Positions 9,283-21,842 of a DNA stretch of 64,000 nucleotides are shown here, piece after piece. This stretch comes from Clostridium omnivorum (GTDB lineage Bacteria > Bacillota > Clostridia > Clostridiales > Clostridiaceae). The stretch covers positions 4,055,501-4,119,500 of the forward strand of contig NZ_BRXR01000001.1 in assembly GCF_026012015.1 (NCBI RefSeq), read 5' to 3'. How positions within the stretch are numbered: the first letter of the stretch is position 1; every line of letters begins with the position of its first letter. The position numbers and the translations under genes are program-made. A model generated the notes under the pieces. That model saw only the letters and a program-made list of their open reading frames with translations. It was not told the DNA's origin and ran no database searches.

Positions 9283-11052
9283 ATGTATGAAAGATGGATG
9301 CTTAGAAGAAATGCTATGAACATTAAAGAATTGGCTAAAGAATCGGGAATTACTGAAACAACTGCCAGTATTCTTATAAATAGAGGGATTACAAATAAAA
9401 AAGATATTATTGAATTTTTATCTGCTTCTTTAGATGATTTGCATAATCCTTTTTTAATGAAGGATATGGATAAGGGAATAGAAATTATAATTGAAGCAAT
9501 TTTACATAAAAAGAAAATAATTATATATGGAGATTACGATGCTGATGGTGTTACAAGCACTTGTATTTTATACAAAGGATTAAAAAAATGCAATGCAAGT
9601 GTTGACTATTATATACCAGATAGGGAACGTGAAGGTTATGGTATGAATAGTAAAAGACTTAAACTATTACGGGATGAAGGTGCAGAGATTATACTTACTT
9701 GCGATAACGGTATATCTGCTGTTGAGCAAATTGCTTTTGCAAAGGACATAGGCTTAACAGTTATTTTGACTGATCATCATGAAATACCGTTTATTGAAGA
9801 TGAAGCTGGAAATAGAAATAGCGTAATACCTCCTGCTGATGCTATTATTAACCCTAAACAAAAAGAATGTAAATATCCTTTTAAACTTTTATGTGGAGCA
9901 GGAATAGCTTTTAAATTTGTTCAAGCGCTTTACAGTAGATTAGATATCCCGAAGGAAGAAATCTCTGAATTATTAGAGTTTGCAGGAATTGGTACTATAT
10001 GTGACATAGTTGATTTAATCGGAGAAAACAGAATTATAGCAAAAAATGCTTTGAAACAATTAAATAACACAAAAAATTTGGGACTTGTATCTCTAATAGA
10101 TGCATTAGGAATGAAAGACAAAAAAATTAGTTCAGGAACTGTAGGCTTTCAAATTGGTCCATGCATTAATGCAACTGGCAGACTAGAAACTGCTTCAATA
10201 TCTGTAGAATTATTATTATGTGAAGATATTGTAAGGGCTAGAGAATTAGCAAGTCAGCTTGTAGAACTGAATAGAAAGAGACAAAGGATTACAAATGATA
10301 ATGTGGAAGAAATTATAAATGAAATAGAACAGTCTCCAATGTCAAAGCAGAAGGTTTTGGTGGTTTATAAGGAAAATGTACATGAAAGTATTGCGGGCAT
10401 AGTTGCAGGCAAAGTTAGAGAGAGATTTAATGTACCCACAATTATATTAACGAAAGGTAAGGAGATGCCTAAGGGTTCAGGAAGGTCTATTGAAGGATAT
10501 AACCTATTTGAAGAGTTGAATAAGTGCAAAAAATTAATTAGTCAGTTTGGTGGTCATCCTATGGCAGCAGGTTTGTCTATCGAAGAAAAGAACATAAATG
10601 AGCTCAGAGAATCTCTTAACAAAAATTGTACACTCACTGATGAAGACATTATACCTAAAATTAGAATAGACAAAAAACTATCACTTCATGAAATTAATTA
10701 TGAATTGATAGATGAATTAGAAACCTTAGAGCCATTTGGAAAGGGAAACGAAAGTCCGATTTTGGCTGAAAAACAACTTCATGTTGAGAAAATTAGCATT
10801 ATTGGTAAAGATAGCAATGTAATTAAATTTTTATTAAGAGTACCTAATAGCATGAGAAGGATAGAAGCACTATGTTTTGGTAAGGTGAATGAGCTTATAG
10901 AGATGCTTAGCAAAAATTATGGTGATAGGTACCCTGAAGTTATGGACAAACCTAGTGGACTTAAGCTTGATATTATCTTTACGCCTTTTTTGAATGAATA
11001 TAATGGTTCCACATCTATTCAACTTAGGATTTCATCTTTCAGGATTTCCTAG
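9283..11052 (+). CDS. recJ: RecJ-type single-stranded-DNA exonuclease (DHH family)
   Basis: 589 residues. The DHH phosphoesterase motifs are clear: DYDADG (Asp84, Asp86, Asp88), CDNG and DHH (164-166). The DHHA1 signature GGHPMAAG follows near residue 430 and an OB-like C-terminal domain comes after. RecJ degrades 5' single-stranded ends in recombination and mismatch repair. The ATG at 9283 is preferred because GAGGTG (9271-9276) is its ribosome binding site; the in-frame GTG at 9274 lies inside that site. The gene has its own extended -10 promoter. Confidence 0.88.
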   Translation: MYERWMLRRNAMNIKELAKESGITETTASILINRGITNKKDIIEFLSASLDDLHNPFLMKDMDKGIEIIIEAILHKKKIIIYGDYDADGVTSTCILYKGLKKCNASVDYYIPDREREGYGMNSKRLKLLRDEGAEIILTCDNGISAVEQIAFAKDIGLTVILTDHHEIPFIEDEAGNRNSVIPPADAIINPKQKECKYPFKLLCGAGIAFKFVQALYSRLDIPKEEISELLEFAGIGTICDIVDLIGENRIIAKNALKQLNNTKNLGLVSLIDALGMKDKKISSGTVGFQIGPCINATGRLETASISVELLLCEDIVRARELASQLVELNRKRQRITNDNVEEIINEIEQSPMSKQKVLVVYKENVHESIAGIVAGKVRERFNVPTIILTKGKEMPKGSGRSIEGYNLFEELNKCKKLISQFGGHPMAAGLSIEEKNINELRESLNKNCTLTDEDIIPKIRIDKKLSLHEINYELIDELETLEPFGKGNESPILAEKQLHVEKISIIGKDSNVIKFLLRVPNSMRRIEALCFGKVNELIEMLSKNYGDRYPEVMDKPSGLKLDIIFTPFLNEYNGSTSIQLRISSFRIS

Positions 11053-11083
11053 TATATTTTCTATCTATAGATTTATTAACCTA

Positions 11084-11144
11084 AAATAGTATTTTAAGTT
11101 TTATACTGCACATAATATTAATGAATTTTATTAAAATACTATTT
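11084..11144 (+). promoter_or_regulatory. Long inverted repeat ending at a ribosome binding site
   Basis: A perfect 14-bp inverted repeat (11084-11097 with 11131-11144) encloses a 33-base loop and stops one base before the GAGGAG of the next small gene. It could end recJ transcription or control access to that ribosome binding site. No T run follows. Confidence 0.45.
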
Positions 11145-11158
11145 GAGGAGTGGTATCA

Positions 11159-11350
11159 ATGAATGATAATGCAAGACAAAATCTAAAAAACGCATGTAGT
11201 GGTTTAAATGAAATTAAAAATGAATTGCAGGAAGCTGCTAATAATGTGGAGAATAATAGTATAAAAACAAGAATAGAGGATCAACTACAAAGTATAGATA
11301 GATGTCTTAAAGAGTGCCAAGGGATATCATCTGGATTAGCAAATAAATAA
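11159..11350 (+). CDS. Small hypothetical protein (63 residues)
   Basis: I do not recognise a family. The sequence is polar and almost entirely helical in character, rich in Asn, Glu and Gln, with two cysteines four residues apart (CLKEC). Heptad-like hydrophobic spacing suggests a short helical hairpin or coiled coil. The ATG at 11159 is chosen because GAGGAG lies at 11145-11150; the in-frame GTG at 11150 starts inside it. A strong inverted repeat precedes it and an intrinsic terminator follows, so it is a separately transcribed or processed small gene. Confidence 0.6.
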   Translation: MNDNARQNLKNACSGLNEIKNELQEAANNVENNSIKTRIEDQLQSIDRCLKECQGISSGLANK

Positions 11351-11366
11351 AAAAATTAATTAGTTT

Positions 11367-11394
11367 AAAGGAATTCTTAAAGAATTCCTTTTTT
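11367..11394 (+). terminator. Intrinsic terminator after the 63-residue gene
   Basis: The 11-bp stem AAAGGAATTCT/AGAATTCCTTT with a TAA loop is followed by a T run. Confidence 0.9.
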
Positions 11395-11410
11395 ATTCCA
11401 TAAATACATA

Positions 11411-11439
11411 TTGAAGGATTTCTAATTTTTGTATAGAAT
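11411..11439 (+). promoter_or_regulatory. Probable sigma-A promoter for the histidine kinase
   Basis: TTGAAG and TAGAAT are separated by 17 bases, 40 bases upstream of the kinase start codon. Confidence 0.45.
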
Positions 11440-11478
11440 TATAGATAGTGTAAATATGTACCTTGGAGGAAAAAGTTA

Positions 11479-13486
11479 ATGTATGATTTTTATAATAATC
11501 TTCCTTTTGGAGTTATGATAATAGATACTAAACTTACGAATGTTATTTTTGTGAATGAAAGATTTAAAAAGTTTTTCAATGTGGATTGCGGTGTTACTGG
11601 AAAAAACGTAAAGCACATCAGCTTTTTTGATAAAATAAGTGAACTATTTATTGACAATGATATAGATGATAATGAAAGAGAACTTATAGAAGTGGAATTA
11701 ATAAGCAGTAGATTCTATAATATTATTTTGAAAAAGCAAAATCAAAGATTTGAGCTGTTTTATTATGATATAACTAATTCTGTGTTTGAAAAGCAGAAGC
11801 AAATAGATATAAAAGAGCATAAATTAAAAGCTGAACGTGAAAAGTTTTTGAGCATTTCAACAGAACTTAAGACAAAGTGCGATATAATTGAAATTTTAAG
11901 AGATAGGGAAAAGGAACATTTAATGCACCTTAAAGATGTTATTAATAACATCTCAGAAGGACTAATGGTAATTGATAATAAAGGCAGGTTCAGTTTATGT
12001 AATAGAGCTGCTTATAATATTACTAAACTAAACATGGGTGAACTTATAAACAAGGTAAACATGGGAAAAAAGTATTTTATATATAATTCAGAAGAAAATA
12101 CTGAAGATGTAGATGTGATTTATAATCAATATTACAAGAAAAACATACCTATAAATAACCTTACATTGAAACTAGTTGATAAAATAGATTTATCCATAAA
12201 ATATTTAGAGCTAAACAGCAATCCAATTTTAAATAGAGCCAATGAGGTGCTTTATACAATAGTAACAATAAAGGATGTTACTGAATCAAAAATACATCAA
12301 ATTAATGCTGAAGAACAAGCTAATTTTGTAAGAAATGTTGTTAACACAATAGATGTACCCATTGCAGTACTAGAATATCCTGAATTACAATATAAGCTTA
12401 TAAATAAGAAATATGATTCTATGATGAAATATAAGTTTTATGCCGATGATGATATAATTGGTAAAAGCGTCAATGAAGTATTTTTTAGTAACATGGACGA
12501 AAATCTGCAGAAAATTGTATTCTATGTTGGTGAAAGAGGACATGAATACACATATTCTCCTTGTTCTATTATTGATGAAAATGGCAATGAAAGATTTTAT
12601 AAATTTAAGTTTATGCCTTATAAAAATTCTAAGGATAGCGTTACTAGAATACATATTCATGGATTAGATATAACTGATGAAGTTAATCATAGTATTGAGC
12701 TTGAAAAAGTTACAAAGCTTAAGGATGAATTTTTTACGGTGATATCACATGAACTTAGGACTCCACTTACTATAATATATAGTTCACTACAACTAGCTAC
12801 TGATATTTATGGCAGTGAGATTACTCCTAATATTGATAAAACGTTGTTTAGAATAAATCAAAATTGCAGCAGGCTTTTAAAGCTTATAAATAATATTTTA
12901 GATCTTTCTAAAGCTGAAGCTGGATTTTTGGAATTAAGTAATATAAGTTTTGATATAGTTTATATAACTGAATTTATCGTGAACTCTGTAAATCTCTATG
13001 CAAAAAGTAAGGGTATTGAGTTGATTTTTGATACAAATGAGGAAGAATGTGAAGTTAATTTAGATAAGGATAAATATGAAAAAAATCCTACTTAATCTTC
13101 TATCTAACGCGATTAAATTCACACCGGAAGGAAAGCAAATTTTAGTTGAACTCCAAATAGAAAATGAGACTGTAGCATTAAGTGTTAAAGATCAAGGAAT
13201 TGGGATACCGGATAATAAAATTGACTTTATTTTTGATCGATTTGTACAAATTAATACATCGTTGTCTCGAAGAGCCGAAGGTACAGGTATAGGCTTATCT
13301 TTGGTAAAAAAACTGGTGGAATTAATGGAAGGCGACATTAAAGTTAAAAGCAAAGAAGGAAAAGGAACAGAATTCATAATGAAGTTTAAGAAGCAAGGAG
13401 GACAAACTCCTAGTACAAATAATCTTGTTAGGTTGGATTCTAGTATGAGCGATAAGATTCATATAGAGTTTTCAGATATCAATTAA
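11479..13486 (+). pseudogene. PAS-domain sensor histidine kinase, interrupted by a +1 frameshift
   Basis: Two frames make one kinase. The first (11479-13095, 538 codons) has PAS-like segments, a coiled linker and the HisKA H-box SHELRTPL with His424. The second (from about 13076 to 13486) supplies the N box NLLSNAIKFTPEG, the G1 box DQGIGIPDN and the G2 box GTGIGLSLVKKL of the ATPase. They join at a run of seven A (13079-13085). Removing one A restores the conserved KYEKILLNLLSNAIKF reading and a kinase of about 668 residues. As written, the product has the phosphoacceptor His but no ATPase. No transmembrane segment and no response regulator neighbour are seen, as in the orphan kinases that feed Spo0A in clostridia (inference). 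The cause could be a real mutation, a phase-variable tract, transcript slippage or a sequencing error. Confidence 0.85.
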
Positions 13487-13526
13487 GGCACATAGATTAA
13501 ATGCTCTATGTGCCCTTTTGTTTTTA
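13487..13526 (+). terminator. Intrinsic terminator after the histidine kinase
   Basis: The stem GGCACATAGA/TCTATGTGCC (10 bp, 8-base loop) is followed by a T-rich run. It begins directly after the kinase stop codon and also lies just beyond the convergent SASP gene. Confidence 0.85.
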
Positions 13527-13718
13527 TAAATTTTTTTCGTAAGCTTCAACCATTCTTTTAACCATTTGTCCGCCTACAGAACCATTTTCTCTTGAAGTAA
13601 GATCCCCATTATATCCTTGACTTAAGTTAACTCCAACTTCTTTTGCAGCTTCCATTTTAAATCTATCTAAACCTTCTTTTGCTTGTGGTATTAATACTTT
13701 ATTACTTCTACTTGACAT
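13524..13718 (-). CDS. Alpha/beta-type small acid-soluble spore protein
   Basis: 64 residues. EAAKEVGVNL, GYNGDLTSRENGSVGGQMV and the final KRMVEAYE are the conserved blocks of alpha/beta SASPs, which saturate spore DNA and protect it from UV and heat until the GPR protease degrades them at germination. The cleavage region (FKMEAAKEVG) is present. The ATG at 13718 has AAGGAGG upstream; the in-frame TTG two codons earlier is unlikely. A CAT-AATA sequence (13747-13753 on the minus strand) fits a sigma-G -10 element, though no good -35 is visible. This gene shows that the organism forms spores. Confidence 0.95.
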   Translation of the reverse strand: MSSRSNKVLIPQAKEGLDRFKMEAAKEVGVNLSQGYNGDLTSRENGSVGGQMVKRMVEAYEKNL

Positions 13719-13746
13719 AATCAATTACCTCCTTTTTATTTTATAG

Positions 13747-13753
13747 TATTATG
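13747..13753 (-). promoter_or_regulatory. Possible sigma-G -10 element for the SASP gene
   Basis: CATAATA on the minus strand matches the CATnnTA form of forespore sigma-G promoters, 29 bases before the start codon. The -35 region is not convincing, so this is a weak call. Confidence 0.35.
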
Positions 13754-13948
13754 TTTACCATATAAATTAGAATTATTTTAGTAATCTATTAGTAATGTAA
13801 CTTAGAATGTTCAAAAATAAAAAAATGTGGTAAACTTTTAAATACGATTCTATTTTAAAATAATAATTTTTTTATGAAATAGTACATTATATATATAAAT
13901 AGGATATAATGTATAGCAGAATGAATATTTCGATTGGGAGATGGTATT

Positions 13949-15025
13949 TTGGGTAGACGAAAGATTATGCTCACTGGTGGAGGAACTGCTGGACATGTTA
14001 CTCCAAACTTGGCTCTAATACCTGGACTTAAGGAATTAGGATATGACATAGAATACATAGGAACTGCTGATGGGATTGAGAGAAAAATAATCGAGGAAAA
14101 TAATATCAAATATCATATAATTTCCAGTGGAAAATTAAGAAGGTATTTTGATTTGAAAAACTTTTCTGATCCCTTTAAAGTAATAAAGGGAGTTTGGCAA
14201 GCTGTTAGTATTATAAAAAAACAAAAACCAGATATTGTGTTTTCAAAGGGTGGATTCGTAGCAGTACCAGTTGTTATAGGGGCATCCTTGAATAAGGTAC
14301 CTGTTGTAGCACATGAATCCGATATAACGCCTGGACTTGCCAATAGGTTATCAATTCCTTATTGTACAAAGATATGTGTTACTTTTCCGGAATCCTTAGA
14401 GCATGTAAAGAAGAGTAAGGGAGTTTTAACTGGCACTCCTATTAGAAAAGAGTTATTTGAGGGCAGTAAGCTGACAGCAATGAAGATATGTAATTTTAAA
14501 GAGTCAAAGCCTATTTTGATGGTAATAGGCGGAAGTCTTGGATCAAAAGTAATTAATGATGCAGTTAGAAACAATATTAACTCGTTACTTTTGAAGTACA
14601 ACATTATTCATATATGTGGCAAAAAAAATTTAGATGAGAAGCTTGAAAATAGGAATGGTTATGTTCAATTTGAATATGTAGATGCAGAATTGCCTCACTT
14701 CTTAGCAGCGGCAGATTTAGTTCTTTCAAGAGCAGGGGCAAATGTGCTATTTGAGCTTTTGGCACTTAAAAAACCAAATATTCTTATACCACTTTCTGCG
14801 AAGTCTAGTAGAGGGGATCAAATACTCAATGCTGCATCCTTTGAAAAGAGTGGCTATAGCATGGTGATTCAAGAAGAGCAATTGAATGATCAGACTTTAA
14901 AAAATAAATTAGATGAACTTTATGATAATAGGAACAAATACGTCAAAAATATGAATTCTAGCAATTTAAATAATGGAGTTGAAAATATTTTAAAGGTAAT
15001 CGAAGAAACTCGTGTAAAAAGATAA
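13949..15025 (+). CDS. murG: MurG, lipid II-forming N-acetylglucosaminyltransferase
   Basis: 358 residues. The N-terminal glycine-rich motif GGGTAGH (residues 10-16) and the C-terminal [21 protein letters not shown] donor-site region identify MurG, which transfers GlcNAc from UDP-GlcNAc to lipid I at the inner membrane face. The start is set at TTG 13949 because the GGGAGATGG at 13937-13945 is then correctly spaced; the upstream TTG at 13934 overlaps it. A TATAAT at 13905-13910 may be its -10. The gene stands alone, away from the division and cell wall cluster. Confidence 0.88.
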   Translation: MGRRKIMLTGGGTAGHVTPNLALIPGLKELGYDIEYIGTADGIERKIIEENNIKYHIISSGKLRRYFDLKNFSDPFKVIKGVWQAVSIIKKQKPDIVFSKGGFVAVPVVIGASLNKVPVVAHESDITPGLANRLSIPYCTKICVTFPESLEHVKKSKGVLTGTPIRKELFEGSKLTAMKICNFKESKPILMVIGGSLGSKVINDAVRNNINSLLLKYNIIHICGKKNLDEKLENRNGYVQFEYVDAELPHFLAAADLVLSRAGANVLFELLALKKPNILIPLSAKSSRGDQILNAASFEKSGYSMVIQEEQLNDQTLKNKLDELYDNRNKYVKNMNSSNLNNGVENILKVIEETRVKR

Positions 15026-15032
15026 GATAAAT

Positions 15033-15064
15033 AAAAACTTGGAGTAAAATCCAAGTTTTTTATT
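15033..15064 (+). terminator. Intrinsic terminator after murG
   Basis: The 11-bp perfect stem AAAAACTTGGA/TCCAAGTTTTT with a 6-base loop is followed by T residues. Confidence 0.9.
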
Positions 15065-15222
15065 TTATAGAACTATAGTATAATAATAATTAAGAATATT
15101 TAGATAAAACTGAATAAAAGGTATAGCCATTAATCCAAATTATCTTTGATATAATATAATACTTTTCTTAATGTTTCAATTAAAAGATATTAAAATAATT
15201 ACATTACAAGGGGGGACAAAAT

Positions 15223-16728
15223 ATGAAAATTGATTTTTATGGAGCAGCAGGATGCGTTACAGGTTCTAGTCATTTACTAAATATTAATGGGAAAAATGTA
15301 CTTTTAGATTGTGGTTTATATCAGGGACGGGATGAGAAAGAAAGAGGTAATGAAACCTTTCCTTTTAATCCAAAGGATATTGATTATGTAATTCTATCTC
15401 ACGCACATATAGATCATAGTGGAAGGATACCCCTTCTTTATAAAAAGGGATTTAAAGGTCAGGTATTATGTACTGAAGTGACAAAAGATCTGTGCAGTGT
15501 AATGCTGCCAGATAGCGGACATATTCAAGAAATGGAAGTAGAGTGGAAAAATCGAAAGAGAGAAAGACAAGGTCTCCAGACGATAGAACCATTGTATACA
15601 GCTAAGATTGCTGAGCTTTCATTGTATCTGTTTACTGGATATAAGTATGATGAAGTTATAGATGTTTATGATGGTCTTAAAATTAGATTTAAAGATGCTG
15701 GACATCTACTTGGAGCAGCAATAGTAGAGCTTTTTATAAAGGAGACAGGTAAAGAAGAAGTAAAGGTTGTTTTTAGTGGTGACTTAGGCAATAAAAATAT
15801 ACCAATTATTAAAGATCCGAGCTTTATAGATTATGCTGATTATGTAATTATGGAAACTACCTATGGAAATAGGGTTCATGAAAATATTACAGATGAATTG
15901 GCACAGCTCATTACTATAATTAAAGATACCTTCAAAAGAGGAGGAAATGTAGTTATTCCATCATTTTCTGTAGGTAGAACTCAAGAGGTATTATATGCTT
16001 TAAATAACTATATCGAAAATGATTATTTAAAAGATGTTAAAGTGTATGTAGATAGTCCGCTAGCTATAGAGTCAACAAAAATTTTTGAAAAATATAGTAA
16101 CTTATATGATGATGAGGCAAAATCTATAATAGATAAAGGGGATAATCCGCTTGAATTTGATGGCCTGCTTTTCACAAATTCTCCCGAAGACTCAGCAAAG
16201 ATTAATAAAATTCAAAGTGGTGCTATTATTATTTCTGCTAGTGGTATGTGTGAAGCAGGTAGAATAAAGCATCATTTAAAGCATAATTTATGGAGAAAAG
16301 AAAGTTCTATTGTTTTTGTTGGGTATCAAGCAGAAGGAACTCTTGGAAGATCTATTTTAGATGGGGCTAAGAAAGTTAAGCTATTTGGAGAAGAGATAGC
16401 AGTCAATGCAAATATTTATGCTCTTCAAGGATTATCTGGTCATGCAGATAAAAATGGTCTTTTGGAATGGGTAAATGGATTTAAAAAGAAACCTAAAGAA
16501 ATATTATTAGTACATGGAGATATGGAAGCAAGATTAAACTTCAAAGAGATGTTAGATAATAAAGGCTATAATTCTAGAATTATCAATTTTGGAGAAACCT
16601 ATTTCATAAACGATAAGGAAGCGAAACTTTCAGTAAGAGAAAAGCTTATTAAATACATTGTTTCTGCTGACATAGAAAATATGGATAAAGAAACACTGCT
16701 TAAGAATATAGAGAGTATTTTGGAATAA
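15223..16728 (+). CDS. Beta-CASP metallo-beta-lactamase-fold ribonuclease-like protein
   Basis: 501 residues. The zinc motif HAHIDHSG (His60, His62, Asp64, His65) and later DAGHLLGAA and SGDLG place it in the metallo-beta-lactamase fold. The beta-CASP insertion (PSFSVGRTQEVLYAL, ISASGMCEAGRIKHHL) and the final GLSGHAD and LVHGDMEA motifs match the bacterial CPSF73-like group that includes Thermus TTHA0252. These act on RNA as endo- or exonucleases. RNase J is less likely because the length and terminal domain differ. The ribosome binding site is a G6 run 7 bases before the ATG. Transcription is monocistronic. Confidence 0.85.
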   Translation: MKIDFYGAAGCVTGSSHLLNINGKNVLLDCGLYQGRDEKERGNETFPFNPKDIDYVILSHAHIDHSGRIPLLYKKGFKGQVLCTEVTKDLCSVMLPDSGHIQEMEVEWKNRKRERQGLQTIEPLYTAKIAELSLYLFTGYKYDEVIDVYDGLKIRFKDAGHLLGAAIVELFIKETGKEEVKVVFSGDLGNKNIPIIKDPSFIDYADYVIMETTYGNRVHENITDELAQLITIIKDTFKRGGNVVIPSFSVGRTQEVLYALNNYIENDYLKDVKVYVDSPLAIESTKIFEKYSNLYDDEAKSIIDKGDNPLEFDGLLFTNSPEDSAKINKIQSGAIIISASGMCEAGRIKHHLKHNLWRKESSIVFVGYQAEGTLGRSILDGAKKVKLFGEEIAVNANIYALQGLSGHADKNGLLEWVNGFKKKPKEILLVHGDMEARLNFKEMLDNKGYNSRIINFGETYFINDKEAKLSVREKLIKYIVSADIENMDKETLLKNIESILE

Positions 16729-16742
16729 GCAGATAAAAATTA

Positions 16743-16784
16743 AATGTATACTAAAATTTTAAGTTTTAGTATACATTTTTTTTA
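16743..16784 (+). terminator. Intrinsic terminator after the beta-CASP gene
   Basis: The 14-bp perfect stem AATGTATACTAAAA and its complement with a 7-base loop runs into a long T tract. Confidence 0.92.
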
Positions 16785-16881
16785 TTTTATACTAAGTTTC
16801 CCATAAGCTTGATTTTAAACCATTAGTTTTAACTAATAATAATATAGCAATTAACCAAAATATATTTGCGAGGTGATTTAA

Positions 16882-17490
16882 ATGAAAAAAATTTATACTT
16901 TTTTAGTTAGTTTATTTATTCTAATTGGTGCAAAATCTATAGTTAATGCTGAGCCTATTACTTATACAGTTAAACCTGGAGACAGTATGTGGTTTATAGC
17001 TGTTAAATATCAAATAGGAGTACAAGAAATAATAGATGCTAATAAGCAAATTAAAAATCCTAATATGATAATACCTGGACAAAAACTTTCAGTGCCAAAT
17101 ATTGATGACATAAAGAAGGTGGAAAATGAAGTTGTTAGACTATGCAATATAGAAAGAAGCAAGAGGGGAATAGCTCCGTTAACTGCAAATTGGCAGCTTT
17201 CAAGAGTGGCAAGATATAAAGCACAAGATATGAGGGATAAAAATTACTTCAACCATTATTCACCAACCTATGGTTCACCTTTTGACATGATGAAGAAATT
17301 TGGACTTAGCTTCTATCAAGCAGGAGAAAATATTGCTATGGGACAAAGAACTCCACAAGAAGTAGTAAGTTCTTGGATGAACTCCACAGGACATAGAGCA
17401 AATATATTAAATCCTAATTTTAAAGAAATAGGAGTAGGATTTGCAAAGGATGGTAGTAACTATTGGAGTCAAATGTTTATGACTAGATAA
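16882..17490 (+). CDS. Secreted LysM-CAP (YkwD-like) protein
   Basis: 202 residues. A signal peptide spans about residues 1-24 (KK, a hydrophobic core, then NAEP). One LysM domain follows (YTVKPGDSMWFIAVKYQIG to QKLSVP), which binds peptidoglycan. A CAP/SCP domain takes the rest, with the characteristic HYSPTYGSPFDMM, AGENIAMG and WMNSTGHRANIL blocks and the pair of conserved histidines. Such YkwD/SafA-like proteins lie in the cell wall or spore coat. Their biochemical activity is not settled. An in-frame ATG follows GCGAGGTG. Confidence 0.9.
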   Translation: MKKIYTFLVSLFILIGAKSIVNAEPITYTVKPGDSMWFIAVKYQIGVQEIIDANKQIKNPNMIIPGQKLSVPNIDDIKKVENEVVRLCNIERSKRGIAPLTANWQLSRVARYKAQDMRDKNYFNHYSPTYGSPFDMMKKFGLSFYQAGENIAMGQRTPQEVVSSWMNSTGHRANILNPNFKEIGVGFAKDGSNYWSQMFMTR

Positions 17491-17541
17491 AAATAATAAT
17501 ATAAAGAAGGAATTTGCAAGTTTATGTAGAATATTATACTA

Positions 17542-17581
17542 AAAGCGGGCTTTGTATACTAACTAAGTTAAAAGCCTGTTT
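17542..17581 (+). terminator. Possible terminator after the LysM-CAP gene
   Basis: AAAGCGGGCTTT pairs with AAAGCCTGTTT over 11 positions with two G-T pairs. There is no T run of note, so termination is uncertain. Confidence 0.45.
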
Positions 17582-17623
17582 AATATAAGAAAAAATATGT
17601 ACAAGTTTCTTTAATATTACAAG

Positions 17624-17644
17624 AATTTTAACATTGTTAAAATT
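17624..17644 (+). promoter_or_regulatory. Perfect 21-base palindrome upstream of the PFOR promoter
   Basis: AATTTTAACA, a central T, then TGTTAAAATT. It lies 23 bases upstream of the -35 and looks like a dimeric regulator site. The half-site order is opposite to that of a Rex site and the spacing is too long for a CodY box. Confidence 0.5.
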
Positions 17645-17667
17645 TTAGAAATTTGTCCAATTCTTAC

Positions 17668-17695
17668 TTGAATTATTTCTGTCATGGTATATAAT
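17668..17695 (+). promoter_or_regulatory. Sigma-A promoter for PFOR
   Basis: TTGAAT and a perfect TATAAT are separated by 16 bases. The start codon lies 119 bases after the -10, leaving a long leader. Confidence 0.7.
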
Positions 17696-17716
17696 GAAAG
17701 GGTAGAAAACATTTAT

Positions 17717-17740
17717 AGACTGTTGATTGACAGTCTTTTG
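17717..17740 (+). promoter_or_regulatory. Leader hairpin in the PFOR 5' UTR
   Basis: The perfect 7-bp stem AGACTGT/ACAGTCT with a 6-base loop is followed by TTTTGTT. It may stabilise the transcript or act as a weak attenuator. Confidence 0.45.
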
Positions 17741-17799
17741 TTATGAAAGTACAATTTTTAAAAATTGTCAAATTAGTTAATTATTAAACATACATATAG

Positions 17800-21318
<3,519 letters not shown>

Positions 21319-21342
21319 TAAAAATTAAACTGGATATAATAT

Positions 21343-21381
21343 TAGGGATAGCCAAATTAGGCTGTCCCTAAAAAATTTTTT
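21343..21381 (+). terminator. Intrinsic terminator after PFOR
   Basis: The stem TAGGGATAGCC/GGCTGTCCCTA (11 bp, one G-T pair) is followed by A5 then T6. Confidence 0.85.
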
Positions 21382-21461
21382 GTAAAATATAAAAAAAACA
21401 CTTTTAATATTTGCAAATTAAGGTTAAAATTATACCATAATGCCAAAGGAGGTAATTAATT

Positions 21462-21836
21462 ATGATAGACGAAAAAATATACAATAATCCTGAGGAGGAA
21501 AACTGCGGTTGCGGCTGCGGCTGTGGAGATCATGAAGAAGGCGATTGCGGATGCAATGAAGATGAAGGATGTGGCTGTGGTTGTGAAGGTCATGATCATG
21601 ACCATGGTTCAATGGTAGTAGATCTTGAAGACGAAAATGGAAATGTAGTTGCATGTGAAGTAGTTGATGGATTTACATATAAAGAAAATGATTATATACT
21701 TGTTCAACACCCAGAGGACGGCTCAGTTTTCCTATTTAAAGTTGAGGGAGAACAAGGCGAATTAGTAATACCTGATGACGCAGAGTTTGATGAAGTGTCC
21801 AAGTATTATGAACAATCAATGAATGACGAAGAATAA
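21462..21836 (+). CDS. DUF1292 protein with a Cys/His-rich N-terminal extension
   Basis: 124 residues. The C-terminal two thirds (from about residue 50) are a DUF1292 domain: VVDLEDENGNVVACEVVDGFTYKENDYILVQ and then FLFKVEGEQG. The N-terminus is unusual: residues 15-48 contain nine cysteines in CGCGCGCG-type repeats and four histidines (GHDHDH), separated by acidic residues. This looks like a metal-binding segment. The DUF1292 function is unknown in the family. A CAAAGGAGG site lies before the ATG. It is preceded by the PFOR terminator and followed by its own terminator. Confidence 0.8.
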   Translation: MIDEKIYNNPEEENCGCGCGCGDHEEGDCGCNEDEGCGCGCEGHDHDHGSMVVDLEDENGNVVACEVVDGFTYKENDYILVQHPEDGSVFLFKVEGEQGELVIPDDAEFDEVSKYYEQSMNDEE

Positions 21837-21842
21837 GTGATT

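Noticed and set aside
12458-12667. Second plus-strand frame inside the kinase
   Set aside because: It has no ribosome binding site and its product is not conserved-looking; it is overlapped by the PAS region.
13079-13085. Programmed -1 ribosomal frameshift in the kinase
   Set aside because: Reaching the second frame needs a +1 shift (or loss of one A), so a -1 slip would not restore the ATPase domain.
13925-13940. Sigma-D promoter before murG (TTTCGATT)
   Set aside because: No TAAA stands 15-16 bases upstream, and murG is a housekeeping gene.
17624-17644. Rex operator upstream of PFOR
   Set aside because: Rex sites read TTGTTAA-N4-TTAACAA; here the half-sites are in the reverse order with a one-base centre.
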